Translations under genes and position numbers: made by a program | Notes under the pieces: model-generated | Database searches by the model: none | Told to the model about the DNA's origin: nothing | The model's input: only the letters and a program-made list of their open reading frames with translations | Assembly: GCA_964642725.1 (NCBI GenBank) | Contig: CAZXQG010000015.1 | Span: 5,173 to 69,172, forward strand | DNA: 64,000 bases | Direction of reading: 5' to 3' | Source of the DNA: JAGVPT01 sp964642725 | GTDB lineage: Bacteria; Bacteroidota; Ignavibacteria; UBA10030; UBA8401 | In this document: positions 43,922-53,724 of the stretch, piece by piece | Position numbering within the stretch: position 1 is the stretch's first letter | Layout of the letters: every line of letters starts with the position of its first letter

Positions 43922-43941
43922 CGTCCCGCCAGAGCGGGACG
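43922..43941 (-). repeat. Short GC-rich hairpin between two esterase genes
   Basis: CGTCCCGC and GCGGGACG enclose a 4-base loop (CAGA) in the 147-base gap between the sialate O-acetylesterase-like gene and the alpha/beta-hydrolase gene. No U-tract follows, so it resembles a REP-type mRNA stabiliser rather than a terminator. Confidence 0.5.
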
Positions 43942-44014
43942 CGTTCAGACTGACTCGACAAAGGGATTTTATACGGTAACTAAAATTAGGACATCATCAA
44001 TTCTTCAATTACTA

Positions 44015-46042
44015 TCATGGATTCCAATCGTCTGTTCTGAAGGTAGAAGCCGGCAGCCCCTCTTTATTGAACAGAGTTGCTGTTGCGGAGTTTGTCCAGG
44101 CATATCTTACCGCGACAGGGCTTTTTACCTCGTCGCTGTACACGACAAGTTTGTTTCCATTAACTTCAACATTTGCGTTGACAAACAGGCTGTCATTGCC
44201 GGCGATGCTAAAATTCGTTCCTTCCGTACTGCTTTTAATGACAAGCCCGCTACCTGTGTAATCGAAGGAGAGAATAATTCTCCCTGCCCGAGTTTTCATC
44301 GATTTATACAACGGGCCTGAACAAAGCAATTTCTTATGATAATCTTTGGCGAGTGCCCACAATGCAAGCCTTCCTCCGACATCCGATTTGTTTGCAGGAT
44401 GAATGTCGTTCGTTTTGGCGATATCGAGTGTCACTGCCATTCCCGTGTTGGGATCGGAGAGCGTAAGACGCTGCGCCTCCCTGATCACGAATGATTTTGC
44501 ATCTGTGCCGTAGTTGTAGGGAGCAATCTGAACATAATAAAATGGAAAATTTCCTTCATTCCAGTCGGCTCTCCAGTTCTTGATCATCAACGAAAAGAGG
44601 GCCTTGTAATCGTTTGGCGATCCGGAGTTCGATTCCCCCTGATACCATATCACGCCTTTGATATAATAAGGAATTAATGGCGCAATCATCCCGTTGTAAA
44701 GCATCGTCGGTGCGCTTGAGCTGATGTTCACTATCGATTGCGGCCGTGAATGGAATTCTTTCCCCGCGACTTTGTAAACATAGAATCTGCTTCCCATATA
44801 TTCCGCAACGGGAAGATATTTCCAATTCCCAGAAAGAGAAACGCCTTCTGTCGAATCGGCGCTGCCGTCCGGATGAATTTGCATTTTGACTCCCCCTCCC
44901 CAGATTCCGCCCGCGCCGTCGGTATGGATAACTCGTAACGCGATGGTCATGCTCGTATCGTTGACAAATCCTTTCGGGACAGGATACACCCGCGGCGTCC
45001 GTCCGAACCCCTCGCCTTCCATCGCTCCAATGCGAACACCGTTTACGTAACAGACATCCATGTCATCAATCGGTCCAAACTCCACTACCAACTGCCGGTT
45101 CAGCCAATTTCGCGGTATCGCAATTCTTTTTCTGAACCAGACCGTACCATGGAATCCTCCAACTTCTGTGGATTCCCAATACGCAGGTAAGGTTACTTTT
45201 TTCCAGCTGCTGTCGTTTAAAGCGGGAGTCGAACAGGCGCTGTCGCCGAAGTCCAGGTTCTCATACTGATGGGGAGCCTTCTTCGCGCTGATGCTGATAG
45301 CAGGATGGCTGCGTATCCAGCTATTCAATTTTTGTACGTCACCGTCGGCGCTGGTAATCTTTTCCGCGATCTCTCTATAGTCGTTGAGTCCTCCCAGATT
45401 TTTGCCGCTGATCCAAGACTGTATTTTGGTTCCTCCCCAGCTCGAGAAGATTAATCCGATTGGAACATGAAGTTCCGTATACAGTTTTTTTCCAAAAAAA
45501 TATGCGGCTGCACTGAACTTAGCAGCAGTCTTTGGATTGCATTCGCTCCACCTCCCTGCACAGTCGAACTCCGGTTCGCTCGAGACATTTTTCGTCACAG
45601 TAAACAGCCTGATCATTGGATATTGAGCATGCGCGATTTCCGCATCAGAATTCTCAATCAAATTTCTGGGCGGCCATCCCTCCAGCGGTATTTCCATATT
45701 TGATTGCCCGGAACAAAGCCACACTTCACCGAGCATTACGTTTCTATAAAAAATGACTGAATCACCAACAATGACAGTTACTTCATACGGTCCGCCTGCC
45801 TTTATTGTCTGCAACCGGGCTTCCCACGTCCCGTCAGCTTTCACGTTAGTCTTTGCAACTTTTCCCCAGCTTGCTTTAACAATAACGTTGGTTCCGGGTA
45901 TTGCTTTTCCCCAAAAAGGAACAGCCGCTTTTTGCTGCAAAACCATGTCGTCCGAAAATATTGCTGGCATGAGAGGAAGAGCAGTTTGCGCTTCGCCCTT
46001 AACAATTGTAATCAGTAATGTGAGAATAAAAATCTTCTTCAT
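44015..46042 (-). CDS. Sialate O-acetylesterase-like (SASA) carbohydrate esterase
   Basis: From the ATG at 46042 (GGGAATGCT before it) the protein has 675 residues with a signal peptide (MKKIFILTLLITIVKGEAQ). The SGNH/SASA catalytic blocks are split by an insert: block I is LCSGQS114NM, the middle block is GVIWYQGESNSG, and the Asp-His block is NDIHPANKSDVGGRLA. The insert (about residues 270-400) is a galactose-binding-like beta domain (VWFRKRIAIPRNWLNRQLVV). Such enzymes deacetylate sialic acid or xylan. With a CE15-like enzyme and a second esterase nearby, xylan deacetylation is the better guess. The longer in-frame start adds an unlikely 30-residue leader. Confidence 0.88.
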   Translation of the reverse strand: MKKIFILTLLITIVKGEAQTALPLMPAIFSDDMVLQQKAAVPFWGKAIPGTNVIVKASWGKVAKTNVKADGTWEARLQTIKAGGPYEVTVIVGDSVIFYRNVMLGEVWLCSGQSNMEIPLEGWPPRNLIENSDAEIAHAQYPMIRLFTVTKNVSSEPEFDCAGRWSECNPKTAAKFSAAAYFFGKKLYTELHVPIGLIFSSWGGTKIQSWISGKNLGGLNDYREIAEKITSADGDVQKLNSWIRSHPAISISAKKAPHQYENLDFGDSACSTPALNDSSWKKVTLPAYWESTEVGGFHGTVWFRKRIAIPRNWLNRQLVVEFGPIDDMDVCYVNGVRIGAMEGEGFGRTPRVYPVPKGFVNDTSMTIALRVIHTDGAGGIWGGGVKMQIHPDGSADSTEGVSLSGNWKYLPVAEYMGSRFYVYKVAGKEFHSRPQSIVNISSSAPTMLYNGMIAPLIPYYIKGVIWYQGESNSGSPNDYKALFSLMIKNWRADWNEGNFPFYYVQIAPYNYGTDAKSFVIREAQRLTLSDPNTGMAVTLDIAKTNDIHPANKSDVGGRLALWALAKDYHKKLLCSGPLYKSMKTRAGRIILSFDYTGSGLVIKSSTEGTNFSIAGNDSLFVNANVEVNGNKLVVYSDEVKSPVAVRYAWTNSATATLFNKEGLPASTFRTDDWNP

Positions 46043-46207
46043 AGCATTCCCATCTGTATGGTGGTCAATATGATGAACCGAAACAGGCCGTTGTTTTTGA
46101 AGTAAGCCTTCCCCAAAAAACCTCATCGACATGCTCGTGGTCCGAAGGTTTCGAAATCTGTAAGACGCTTGAACTCGAAAATGTAGGTTGAATCTACGGC
46201 AGAATCA

Positions 46208-46239
46208 AGAAAAAAAAGCCCAGATGGTAAGTCTGGGCT
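46208..46239 (-). terminator. Intrinsic terminator after the T9SS-exported protein gene
   Basis: On the minus strand the 8-bp stem AGCCCAGA/TCTGGGCT (7-nt loop) is followed by a run of T residues (TTTTTTTT). It begins 21 bases after the stop of the gene at 46260. Confidence 0.9.
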
Positions 46240-46259
46240 GAAGGTGAAAGAAGGATTTC

Positions 46260-49200
46260 CTATTTCATCAAGACAAATTTTTTCACTGCCGTGAAAGTCG
46301 CGGCGGTCATTCTGTAGAAGTAGACGCCGCTTGCTAACCGGCTTCCGTCGAAGGTCACTTCATACTCTCCCGCGTCCTTTTGCTCATTCACAAGCGTCGA
46401 AACCTCCTTGCCGATAATGTCGTAGACTTTCAACGTCACAAAACTACTCTTCGGCAGTTGATAGCTGATTTTTGTCGAAGGATTGAATGGATTTGGATAG
46501 TTCTGCAACAGGGCAAAGACTGCCGGAAGAATCCCGTCATTTTGTTTAACATTTGTAACGGTACCGTTGATCATAAAAGTATGCGGCGAGGTATAGGCAA
46601 ACGAGTAAGTATTCGTTGCCGACATATCCACAATTTGACCGTTGCTGCTGTCTCTTAAAACTATTTTGTGATTCAACCCGGCAAGGTTAGACTTATCCCA
46701 TGAGAGTGTAACTGCACTGTCTTTGCTCGATTCAACCGTAAATGTCCACGTCATGCCCGTAGAATCCCGGAAGTCTTTCGCGTATCTGCTTCCAAGAAAC
46801 GCTGGGTAATTGCTCCCCGTATGCACAGTATAGAGTTCGAGAAAGTTAGCGCCGGGATTGCGTGGGGGGCGCGGTGCATCGTATTTTGCGTCGAATCCGT
46901 TAGTCGACATGGGTTCCACACCGAGCGAAAATATTTTGTCGGTGCTCACACCGTTTGTCGCTTGAATTGCGAGATTCCAGTATGATGTGGAAACTGCTGC
47001 TTGAGACTTTGACATTTGTTGAACAAACCGATTGTTTTTTGGCGGCGGTATTACTGATACCGGTTTTTGGATCAACTGAACACCATTTTGCAGAGATGCA
47101 ATCCATCTTCCGCCGAACACCGGTAATGTGTCCGAGTCAGCATATCCTGTTGAATCGTACTGATACATTGCATTGATAATCAAGCCGGCGCTTGATGCGT
47201 CAGCAAATGAATATTCCGTTCCGGAGTGGATGATTGACATCGATTCCTTTGTCACCGGTTTGATATAACTGTTTCCGATGATGCTGTATCCGGTGTTCAG
47301 CGGTATAATTATACTGTCGGCTTCGGTCGGAGTTCCTCTAAGAGTCCACGACTTGGGTGAAAGAAGGCCCAGCCAATATCCCTTTCCGATCACGAGCGCA
47401 TCCGGCTGATCATAACCGGAACTTGGGTTGAAACTCCACACATAAGAAGTATCTCCAAAGAAGGAGCTCGGCGAGGAATTGACTGGAGTAAGTGGAAGAC
47501 TGAACAAAGACCAACCTGCCGGGCTGAAACTTGAAAAATTATCTACAAGTGTTCCAATCATCAATGTAAATAGATGAGCCGTTGAGTCGGCATTGTAGTA
47601 TTTAAATAGTGTGGAGTTCCTGAGATTGAACGTGTGTCCTGTCGAAATATCTATGAGGTATATTCCGAATGTTGAAGGAATTCCCATGTTGACAAACGAA
47701 AGAACGACGGTATCGCTCACCACGTTTGTTTTGACTTGAAAATTCCAAAGCTTGACAGTATCCGTTAGGGATGTGTTCTGACGAATATCCGATCCGAAAT
47801 TGTTTCCGAAAGGAGAATTCCATTCAGGATGCGGAAAATAAAGCGAGACATATTTTCCAGGGGGCGGTGGCGGCTTGGGGATATCGTTTGCGGCGTCGTA
47901 CCCGTCGGACGCCGTGCTGTCAATCCCAGCATAGTTTGCTGCGTCTTGATATGCTCCGATTGAAGCAATGAGCTGTATTCTCCATGTCGGCACAGGAGGA
48001 GTGTATATTCCTCCTGTCGCATTTGCATAAGCGGTCAAGACTTTTGTTAATTCATCGGCTGAATTATACGCGGCCAGCTGGGCATCATTCCAAATCAACG
48101 AGCCTATCGGGAGCTGATCAATTTCGGATAGATGCGTGGACTGGCTGAAATTCTCCGTGAGATCGGTAAATTTTGCAATTCCGCTTCCGTCTTCTGTCTT
48201 GTAGCCGGGGATGGTCGTTGGGTCGTAGTCGCCAAAAATGTATTTGCTGCCGTTGATATTGGGCGCTGAAGAATAATGCGGGTCGCCCCACTGATTTTGA
48301 TTCCATTTTGCCATAAAAGTTACTACAGAAGCATCGGCTATTCCCGGCGTAATTGTGTTTGGAGTTGCAGTTGAGGTATTCTCTTCTACGAATCCGCAGC
48401 CGGAGCTCGCCTTGCCTTTCCCGGGCGCATACGCATTAAACAACGCTTGCGTGCGTGTATTCATCCACTCACAAGGAATATTTTGGATCACAAACGGCGG
48501 ATTTGACGGATACCACCAGGACAAATATGAAAGCGGCGTCGTGGCGGGGGCAGGATCATATGCATAACCGGCATTTGTATAATACGGAGTCAACAGGGGA
48601 TCGCTGTAATTAATATTATTAGATACGTAAACTTTCATGTTTTTTAAACTGACAGCATCGGTATAGTGGGTCGAATCACCCGCATAATACTTTGACTGTA
48701 CTAACACCGCATGGTATGCATCAACCGTATCGATATTGATCGTGCTAAAGAACTCATTGTCAGGATCTTGTCCCGTCTTCGTTACATTCGCCGTGTCTTC
48801 GCCAACCCAGTTCTGGTTTATGAAAATATTGTTCGTGACGTACAGCTCTTTGTAGTATGGAGAGAAAAGCCAGTACTTCATGTTGTTGACGATCGTATTA
48901 TGATTGAAGTATCCGAAATCTATCAGAGATCGCAACGTAAGAAATGTAAGTCCACCGCCTGTTATTGTAGTGTTTTCAACCCATAACGTATCGATAGGGT
49001 TCAGAGTGTGAATAATTCGTGATCCCCACCATTGGGTTCCGTGGAACAAATTGCGAAAATAGGAATTTGTGATTCTAAACTTGGCGCCGTAGGGCCAACC
49101 GCCGATGCCATATCCATAGATGTTGGAGCATTCGAAAAGGTCTATGTTGCTGAATTCGAATAAACAATTGTCAATTGTCAACGATTGCGGGAGATGGTTC

Positions 49201-49682
49201 TTAGTCCCCATCCAAAAGTTGTCATTTACAAACGATCCATCTAGCTGCATCGCCTGGTAATGGATGTTAACAAACTTAGCGCTGCCATAAATCGCGTTGC
49301 ACGCCGCCGAATTGTTCGAAACAGAGACAGGGACACCGCCAACTGGCTCCATTACCCAAACCGGTTTTGTGGTTCCATGCGAACTTGGGATACCGACAAT
49401 TGTCAATGTGCCGGTTGGATTGTTCACAGTGATTGCCGCATTTTGAAAATACGCCTGACCTTCGTTCAAGGCGTACACCCTATTTGGGTTTGTTCTCGAT
49501 CCACTGAACGTTGTATCTCCGTTTATCGTCGCTTCAAGCAATCCGGCGTTTTCACCGCCCGCCAAAGTTCCGCCCGGAATGACAATTGTATCTTGCCCTG
49601 CTGGAACTGAGGCAATTGAGATGCTTGGAAAACATATAATCAGTATGCCAGTGAGTAAACAAATTAATATTCTCGCTTTCAT
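46260..49682 (-). CDS. T9SS-exported beta-helix protein
   Basis: The 1140-residue protein has a signal peptide (ILICLLTGILIICFPSISIA). Its N-terminal half (about residues 80-320) reads like a right-handed parallel beta-helix (SLTIDNCLFEFSNIDLFECS, FRITNSYFRNL, YFNHNTIVNNM, YVTNNIFINQN), a fold used by pectate-lyase-like enzymes and adhesins. Two WSLFSLPLTP-like T9SS-associated modules follow. The last 80 residues, from NYPNPFNPSTKISYQL to ASGVYFYRM and VKKFVLMK, are a type A sorting domain that directs T9SS secretion and surface attachment. Catalytic residues cannot be named. A hairpin lies in its leader, a good TTAGGAGAA site precedes the ATG, and it has its own terminator. Confidence 0.85.
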   Translation of the reverse strand: MKARILICLLTGILIICFPSISIASVPAGQDTIVIPGGTLAGGENAGLLEATINGDTTFSGSRTNPNRVYALNEGQAYFQNAAITVNNPTGTLTIVGIPSSHGTTKPVWVMEPVGGVPVSVSNNSAACNAIYGSAKFVNIHYQAMQLDGSFVNDNFWMGTKNHLPQSLTIDNCLFEFSNIDLFECSNIYGYGIGGWPYGAKFRITNSYFRNLFHGTQWWGSRIIHTLNPIDTLWVENTTITGGGLTFLTLRSLIDFGYFNHNTIVNNMKYWLFSPYYKELYVTNNIFINQNWVGEDTANVTKTGQDPDNEFFSTINIDTVDAYHAVLVQSKYYAGDSTHYTDAVSLKNMKVYVSNNINYSDPLLTPYYTNAGYAYDPAPATTPLSYLSWWYPSNPPFVIQNIPCEWMNTRTQALFNAYAPGKGKASSGCGFVEENTSTATPNTITPGIADASVVTFMAKWNQNQWGDPHYSSAPNINGSKYIFGDYDPTTIPGYKTEDGSGIAKFTDLTENFSQSTHLSEIDQLPIGSLIWNDAQLAAYNSADELTKVLTAYANATGGIYTPPVPTWRIQLIASIGAYQDAANYAGIDSTASDGYDAANDIPKPPPPPGKYVSLYFPHPEWNSPFGNNFGSDIRQNTSLTDTVKLWNFQVKTNVVSDTVVLSFVNMGIPSTFGIYLIDISTGHTFNLRNSTLFKYYNADSTAHLFTLMIGTLVDNFSSFSPAGWSLFSLPLTPVNSSPSSFFGDTSYVWSFNPSSGYDQPDALVIGKGYWLGLLSPKSWTLRGTPTEADSIIIPLNTGYSIIGNSYIKPVTKESMSIIHSGTEYSFADASSAGLIINAMYQYDSTGYADSDTLPVFGGRWIASLQNGVQLIQKPVSVIPPPKNNRFVQQMSKSQAAVSTSYWNLAIQATNGVSTDKIFSLGVEPMSTNGFDAKYDAPRPPRNPGANFLELYTVHTGSNYPAFLGSRYAKDFRDSTGMTWTFTVESSKDSAVTLSWDKSNLAGLNHKIVLRDSSNGQIVDMSATNTYSFAYTSPHTFMINGTVTNVKQNDGILPAVFALLQNYPNPFNPSTKISYQLPKSSFVTLKVYDIIGKEVSTLVNEQKDAGEYEVTFDGSRLASGVYFYRMTAATFTAVKKFVLMK

Positions 49683-50270
49683 GAAGTTCTCCTAATATTT
49701 GTTATCGCGCGAAAGGACTTCTCGACTACCGTATAAAAACATAAAAACCCTCATCATCGCTTTCGCGATTCCGAGGGTTTAGCTCTCTCTCTCAATATCT
49801 TTCTCCCGTTTCCCCGGGTAAGATGAATATTAGAATGTATGAGTAATTGTTAGGAGAGTCAAGAATAGAAAGGCGCGGTAGTGTCTTAACTAGAGCAGAG
49901 TTCAAGAAACTTTTTACGGAGTTATGAAAATATCACGCTAAGACGCTAAGCCGCAAAGGAACCATACCCATTCTCTTTGCATCGCAGCGACTTTGCGTGA
50001 GCAAGATTCACACTTATCCTAAATTGAGACGCTACAAAAGGCGAAGGCAGTATCACACGCAGGCAGTATCACAGTTTTGAGAGCTCTCATCCACACTTCT
50101 TTCTCTGTCCCCAGAGAGAGATCCTCTTCGACGTTTCCACTTTGAGTCAGGATAGGCAATATCAATGCGGGGATAAAATTTTACGATTAGAAACATCTGA
50201 AAAATAGTATCACGCGAATCCCGAGGGGATTTGCGCGAGGCAAGCTTTCCTGATTATTCAGAAGTCTCGA
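49683..50270. other. Intergenic region, no gene seen
   Basis: These 588 bases contain the leader hairpin of the T9SS gene at their left end. Farther right is a short direct repeat (AGGCAGTATCAC twice, 16 bp apart, near 50045-50072). Six-frame reading shows only short, non-conserved frames. The length suggests decayed DNA between the GH-A gene and the beta-helix gene. Confidence 0.6.
49733..49780 (-). promoter_or_regulatory. Terminator-like hairpin in the leader of the T9SS protein gene
   Basis: On the minus strand the stem AAACCCTC / GAGGGTTT encloses a second stem (ATCGC/GCGAT, loop GAAA) and is followed by TTATGTTTTTAT. It lies 60 to 100 bases before the start codon at 49682. That is where an attenuator would sit, but it could also end a transcript arriving from upstream. 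No leader peptide or anti-terminator was identified. Confidence 0.5.
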
Positions 50271-51719
50271 CTATTGAATTATACCTGAGTCGTCAGACGT
50301 CAAATAGTAGTTCGTCAACACCGAGATACTTTTCTTGGGAAGGATTATCACACGTTTCCCTTTCTCGTTCGGCAAAGTCTCGGCAGGTTCGAGGCTAAAA
50401 CGAGTATCCGAAACGAGCTTCTGTGTAACTTGGTACAGAAACATATTCCTTTTCGCGTCATGTCCTTTGATATCTACCGCCACAAGCTTTGGAAATCCGC
50501 CGTTATTCAAGAATAAGATGTTCAATTCTCCGGTTCTATTAATCACGGCCGCCGTCTGGATTTCTGGGAGCGCAGGCTCTGCCGTTGATTGGATGACTGA
50601 GGAATATTTTCCAATAAATCTGCTGATGATTGCGAATCCGAAGTAGGCTGCATGTTCAGGCAGAATTTTTCCCAAATATTGTTTTTTCCTCCGATCCCAT
50701 GTGTGAATCAGCTGCCATTGGCCGTCGAGGTCTCCCCTGTTGACAAAACTCCATCGGTTCATGCCGTCAACCCCCAGGTTGAGACAGCGGATCATATCCG
50801 AGGCATTTGACAATGCTGCCTCGAAACTCTTCGGCCCGGGATTATCTCCTCCCCATCCAAGGTTCATATTCCCAAACTCTGTCAAAAAAAATGGTTTATT
50901 CCGGCTGTGTGCCCATCGGACCCAATCCTGGATGATCGTTTCGGCGTTAGCATCGATGCCGTCGTAAGAATGGATGTCGTACGCGCCGACGGAATCGTCG
51001 AAATTAATTTGCTTCGGGTCGAGCGGAGGAAGGCTTGTCCAGTCCGGGCCGGACAACGGAACATCGATTCCAGCCGCATCCAGGTGCTCTCTTACCATTT
51101 TCAATGCTTGTGTAATAGTTCCTGATCCCTGACCGAATGCCCACCAGTACCCCCATGTCCCGCCGGGAGGCTCATTGGTGATGCAAAAATATTTGATGCA
51201 TGCGTATTTTTTCCGCCGAATGAGATGCTCGAGAAGTTTCGTAATCCCGGCTGCGAAATCGTCGACCGACCGCGGGGCGCTCAAAAGAGGGTGAACTCCG
51301 GGGAAAGCATTCCATTCGACGTGTCCCCACATCTGCTGAAGAAACACGTCGGCGCTATTCGATTCACACCAATCAAGGATTCTGTACAGCGCCCGCATCT
51401 CTTCGTTGTTCCAATCGAATACACCGCGTTCAGGCTCGTACATCCGCTGGCTCAGCTCGACACGGATGAAGTTCAATCCGAGCCATGACGCGTGCCCGAA
51501 AATCTGTTTCCACTTTTTCATTTCAGCAACGGGAGGATTCGCTCCGTACGCACTGCCGCGCGGGTTGTGATATCTGACCGGATAATCATACTTCTCGTTG
51601 ACGAGCGGTATCTCTTTAGCCATCGCGTGCCAGGAAGCCCCGATACCACCGCGCATTGTGTTAATGACGATAGTAGCGTTCACACTGACGCTAAGATGTT
51701 TCTTTGATTTCTTTTCCAT
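50271..51719 (-). CDS. Clan GH-A glycoside hydrolase, apparently cytoplasmic
   Basis: The 482-residue protein is a TIM-barrel hydrolase of clan GH-A: WLGLNFIRVELSQRMYEPER, VFLQQMWGHVEWN, the acid/base Glu183 in YFCITNEPPGG and the nucleophile Glu281 in PFFLTEFGNMNLGWGG. The closest looks are GH5/GH39-like enzymes, but I cannot name the family. There is no signal peptide, so it should act on imported oligosaccharides. A C-terminal beta domain (about residues 380-470) follows the barrel. It begins five bases after the long PMI gene, so the two are co-transcribed and the substrate may be a mannoside. Confidence 0.75.
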   Translation of the reverse strand: MEKKSKKHLSVSVNATIVINTMRGGIGASWHAMAKEIPLVNEKYDYPVRYHNPRGSAYGANPPVAEMKKWKQIFGHASWLGLNFIRVELSQRMYEPERGVFDWNNEEMRALYRILDWCESNSADVFLQQMWGHVEWNAFPGVHPLLSAPRSVDDFAAGITKLLEHLIRRKKYACIKYFCITNEPPGGTWGYWWAFGQGSGTITQALKMVREHLDAAGIDVPLSGPDWTSLPPLDPKQINFDDSVGAYDIHSYDGIDANAETIIQDWVRWAHSRNKPFFLTEFGNMNLGWGGDNPGPKSFEAALSNASDMIRCLNLGVDGMNRWSFVNRGDLDGQWQLIHTWDRRKKQYLGKILPEHAAYFGFAIISRFIGKYSSVIQSTAEPALPEIQTAAVINRTGELNILFLNNGGFPKLVAVDIKGHDAKRNMFLYQVTQKLVSDTRFSLEPAETLPNEKGKRVIILPKKSISVLTNYYLTSDDSGIIQ

Positions 51720-51724
51720 TTTGA

Positions 51725-53494
51725 CTATGAACCTTGCTTACGATTTGCGCGCACGCAAGCTTTTATTGTCGCGACCGCTTTTCCCAGGCTTTTACCATGA
51801 GGACGGATCACGTACTCTCCCACACTTGCCGGCACGATGAAAGTTTCCGCATAGTGAACCACGAAAGGATCGAAACTTTTTGACGGACTTTCAACAACGA
51901 CCTCCTCCCCTTCAACAAGATTCACTACATTCACGTTGCCGTGAGTTTTATGGCTGACTGGTTTCGAAAACCAGTGTCGTCGCGTTTCAATGAATTCAAA
52001 TTCATGCAACCCGGTTCGTTCCTCGCGCCAGCCATCCCCTTCGGCTATTGTCTCTATCCGGTTTACAAGATTCTTTTTGGTCCAATCGGGTGTTCGATCC
52101 CATTGGATAACATTTTTGCCATGTTCAATATTAATTGGACGAGGTTCTCCATCCAGGCCGAGCCTTCCCCAATCCCATAATTTAAATGTAAAGATATAGG
52201 GAGTGGCGCTTATCTCGAGCACCATGCAGTCTTTTCCCGAACAATGAACCGTGCCCGAGGGTATCAGGAAGTGATCGTGTTTCTTGACCGGCCACGTTTG
52301 AACATACTTCTCGACGTTGAATGTTACGTCCTCCCGCTGTGCCGCCTCCATCTCCTTAATCATTTGAGATGGATCTATTCCTTCTCTGAGCCCAAGATAG
52401 ATCACCGCTCCCGGCTTGGCATCCATCACATAATAGCTTTCGTCCTGTGTATAGTGAACGCCAAACTTATCGTGAATGTACTCAGTTGTTGGATGAACCT
52501 GCAGGCTGAGGCTGCCACCGTCAAAAGTATCAAGATAGTCGAAGCGGATTGGAAACTCGTCTCCGAATCGGCGATAGACATCGTTGCCGAGTAAGTTTTG
52601 TGGATCATAAAATACCAGGTTGATCGAAGGAATCTCTATTACCTTCTCGCCGAACTTTAGCAGAAGGCTGTTCTCCTCCGGAACGCAGTTGAAACACCAG
52701 GCATAGTTGGCGGCCTTTGGATCCAGGTCAAAGTGTTCTTTCATCCATTGTCCACCCCACGGCCCCGGGTCAAAAAAAGGAACAACGCTGAACGGGCGTG
52801 TGAGTGTCTGGTTGAGCCCTTCCATTACGGCGCGGCCCGAGATCATCTTAGGTCTATCCTTATTGTTTGTGTCAAGAACATAATCCCATTTCTTCATCAG
52901 CTGCTTCTTCAAACGATCGCAAACCCGCCAATCTACAAAATAGCTTTGCTTGTAGAGAAGCATCCAATCTTCAATTGAGCGGTTGTTCACGCCGATGTTG
53001 TCAATACGGTGTTCTCTCATTCGACCTTGGATTTCCCATCTCGCCATATCCGCGTACACCAACAAATCGTATTCATTCGCAATATACGATGCGCCCGTTC
53101 CAACGACGAGAACAACTCCGCTCTCGACGGACGCGATTTCTTTGCGGGCTATTTCAATTTTGTCGGGATCAAAGAATGCATCAATTTCCAGCTGACTCAT
53201 ATATCCGAAAATTCTGTCGTCTGTGACATAGGGGTAGACTATTGCCTTAACCTTGTTCTCTGTCCACATACACTCTTTCGAGAGAATGACTTGTTCCGGA
53301 TTAATTCCTAGCCTCAGTCCCAAAGTTGTCTCTGCCTCCAACACCCCCTGGTAATATTCTACTACGATAATTTTCCTCTTACTTTTTATATTGGACAGAT
53401 GCTTTTGGATATTAGCTGAGATTTCCGGCCAACCTTCTGATATCTGAAAGTCGCCATCTACTTCAACAAAAGGTTGTTTTACGAAATCACTCAT
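51725..53494 (-). CDS. Class I phosphomannose isomerase fused to a degenerate kinase-like domain
   Basis: The 589-residue protein has two parts. Residues 1-230 resemble a uridine-kinase-like fold, with VVLVVGTGASYIANEYDLLV and YADMARWEIQGRMR, but the P-loop position reads VVEYYQGVLEAETT and lacks GKS/T, so it should not bind ATP normally. The C-terminal 350 residues are a class I mannose-6-phosphate isomerase: zinc-site segments SLSLQVHPTTEYI, HYTQDESYYVMDA and LIPSGTVHCSG, with WGGQWMKEHFDL earlier. Proteins of this length occur in Bacteroidota polysaccharide loci. It is coupled to the GH-A gene downstream. Confidence 0.82.
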   Translation of the reverse strand: MSDFVKQPFVEVDGDFQISEGWPEISANIQKHLSNIKSKRKIIVVEYYQGVLEAETTLGLRLGINPEQVILSKECMWTENKVKAIVYPYVTDDRIFGYMSQLEIDAFFDPDKIEIARKEIASVESGVVLVVGTGASYIANEYDLLVYADMARWEIQGRMREHRIDNIGVNNRSIEDWMLLYKQSYFVDWRVCDRLKKQLMKKWDYVLDTNNKDRPKMISGRAVMEGLNQTLTRPFSVVPFFDPGPWGGQWMKEHFDLDPKAANYAWCFNCVPEENSLLLKFGEKVIEIPSINLVFYDPQNLLGNDVYRRFGDEFPIRFDYLDTFDGGSLSLQVHPTTEYIHDKFGVHYTQDESYYVMDAKPGAVIYLGLREGIDPSQMIKEMEAAQREDVTFNVEKYVQTWPVKKHDHFLIPSGTVHCSGKDCMVLEISATPYIFTFKLWDWGRLGLDGEPRPINIEHGKNVIQWDRTPDWTKKNLVNRIETIAEGDGWREERTGLHEFEFIETRRHWFSKPVSHKTHGNVNVVNLVEGEEVVVESPSKSFDPFVVHYAETFIVPASVGEYVIRPHGKSLGKAVATIKACVRANRKQGS

Positions 53495-53724
53495 CGTCTC
53501 GGTAATTTCTATCGACGCACGTAGTAACTGATGTTACGCAGGATTTAAAAGGCTTGCCACTCACAACGAGATGCCGTTGGCAGTAGGACCTAAGACACAA
53601 AGAGTTTTAATGAAAACTTCATATTGCTAAGTTCATTAATAAAATAGTCGTATTACTTGGTGACTTTGTTGCTTCGTGGCAATACCGGGTATATGCGTGA
53701 CCCGCTATATCCTGGCTGGAGCGA
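53495..53724. other. Intergenic region between the PMI gene and the CE15-like locus
   Basis: No gene is seen here. With the coding remnant at 53725-53853 it makes up the 359-base gap between the long PMI gene and the CE15-like gene. Confidence 0.55.

Noticed and set aside
43874..44320. 148-codon plus-strand frame over the end of the acetylesterase gene
   Set aside because: It is antisense to the conserved C-terminus of a recognised enzyme and shows no motif.
46260..49682. Polysaccharide lyase call for the T9SS beta-helix protein
   Set aside because: The helix-like repeats are visible, but no lyase catalytic residues could be identified, so only the fold and export signal are claimed.
50041..50075. 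Short direct repeats as a CRISPR array
   Set aside because: Only two 12-bp copies 16 bp apart, with no spacers and no cas genes.
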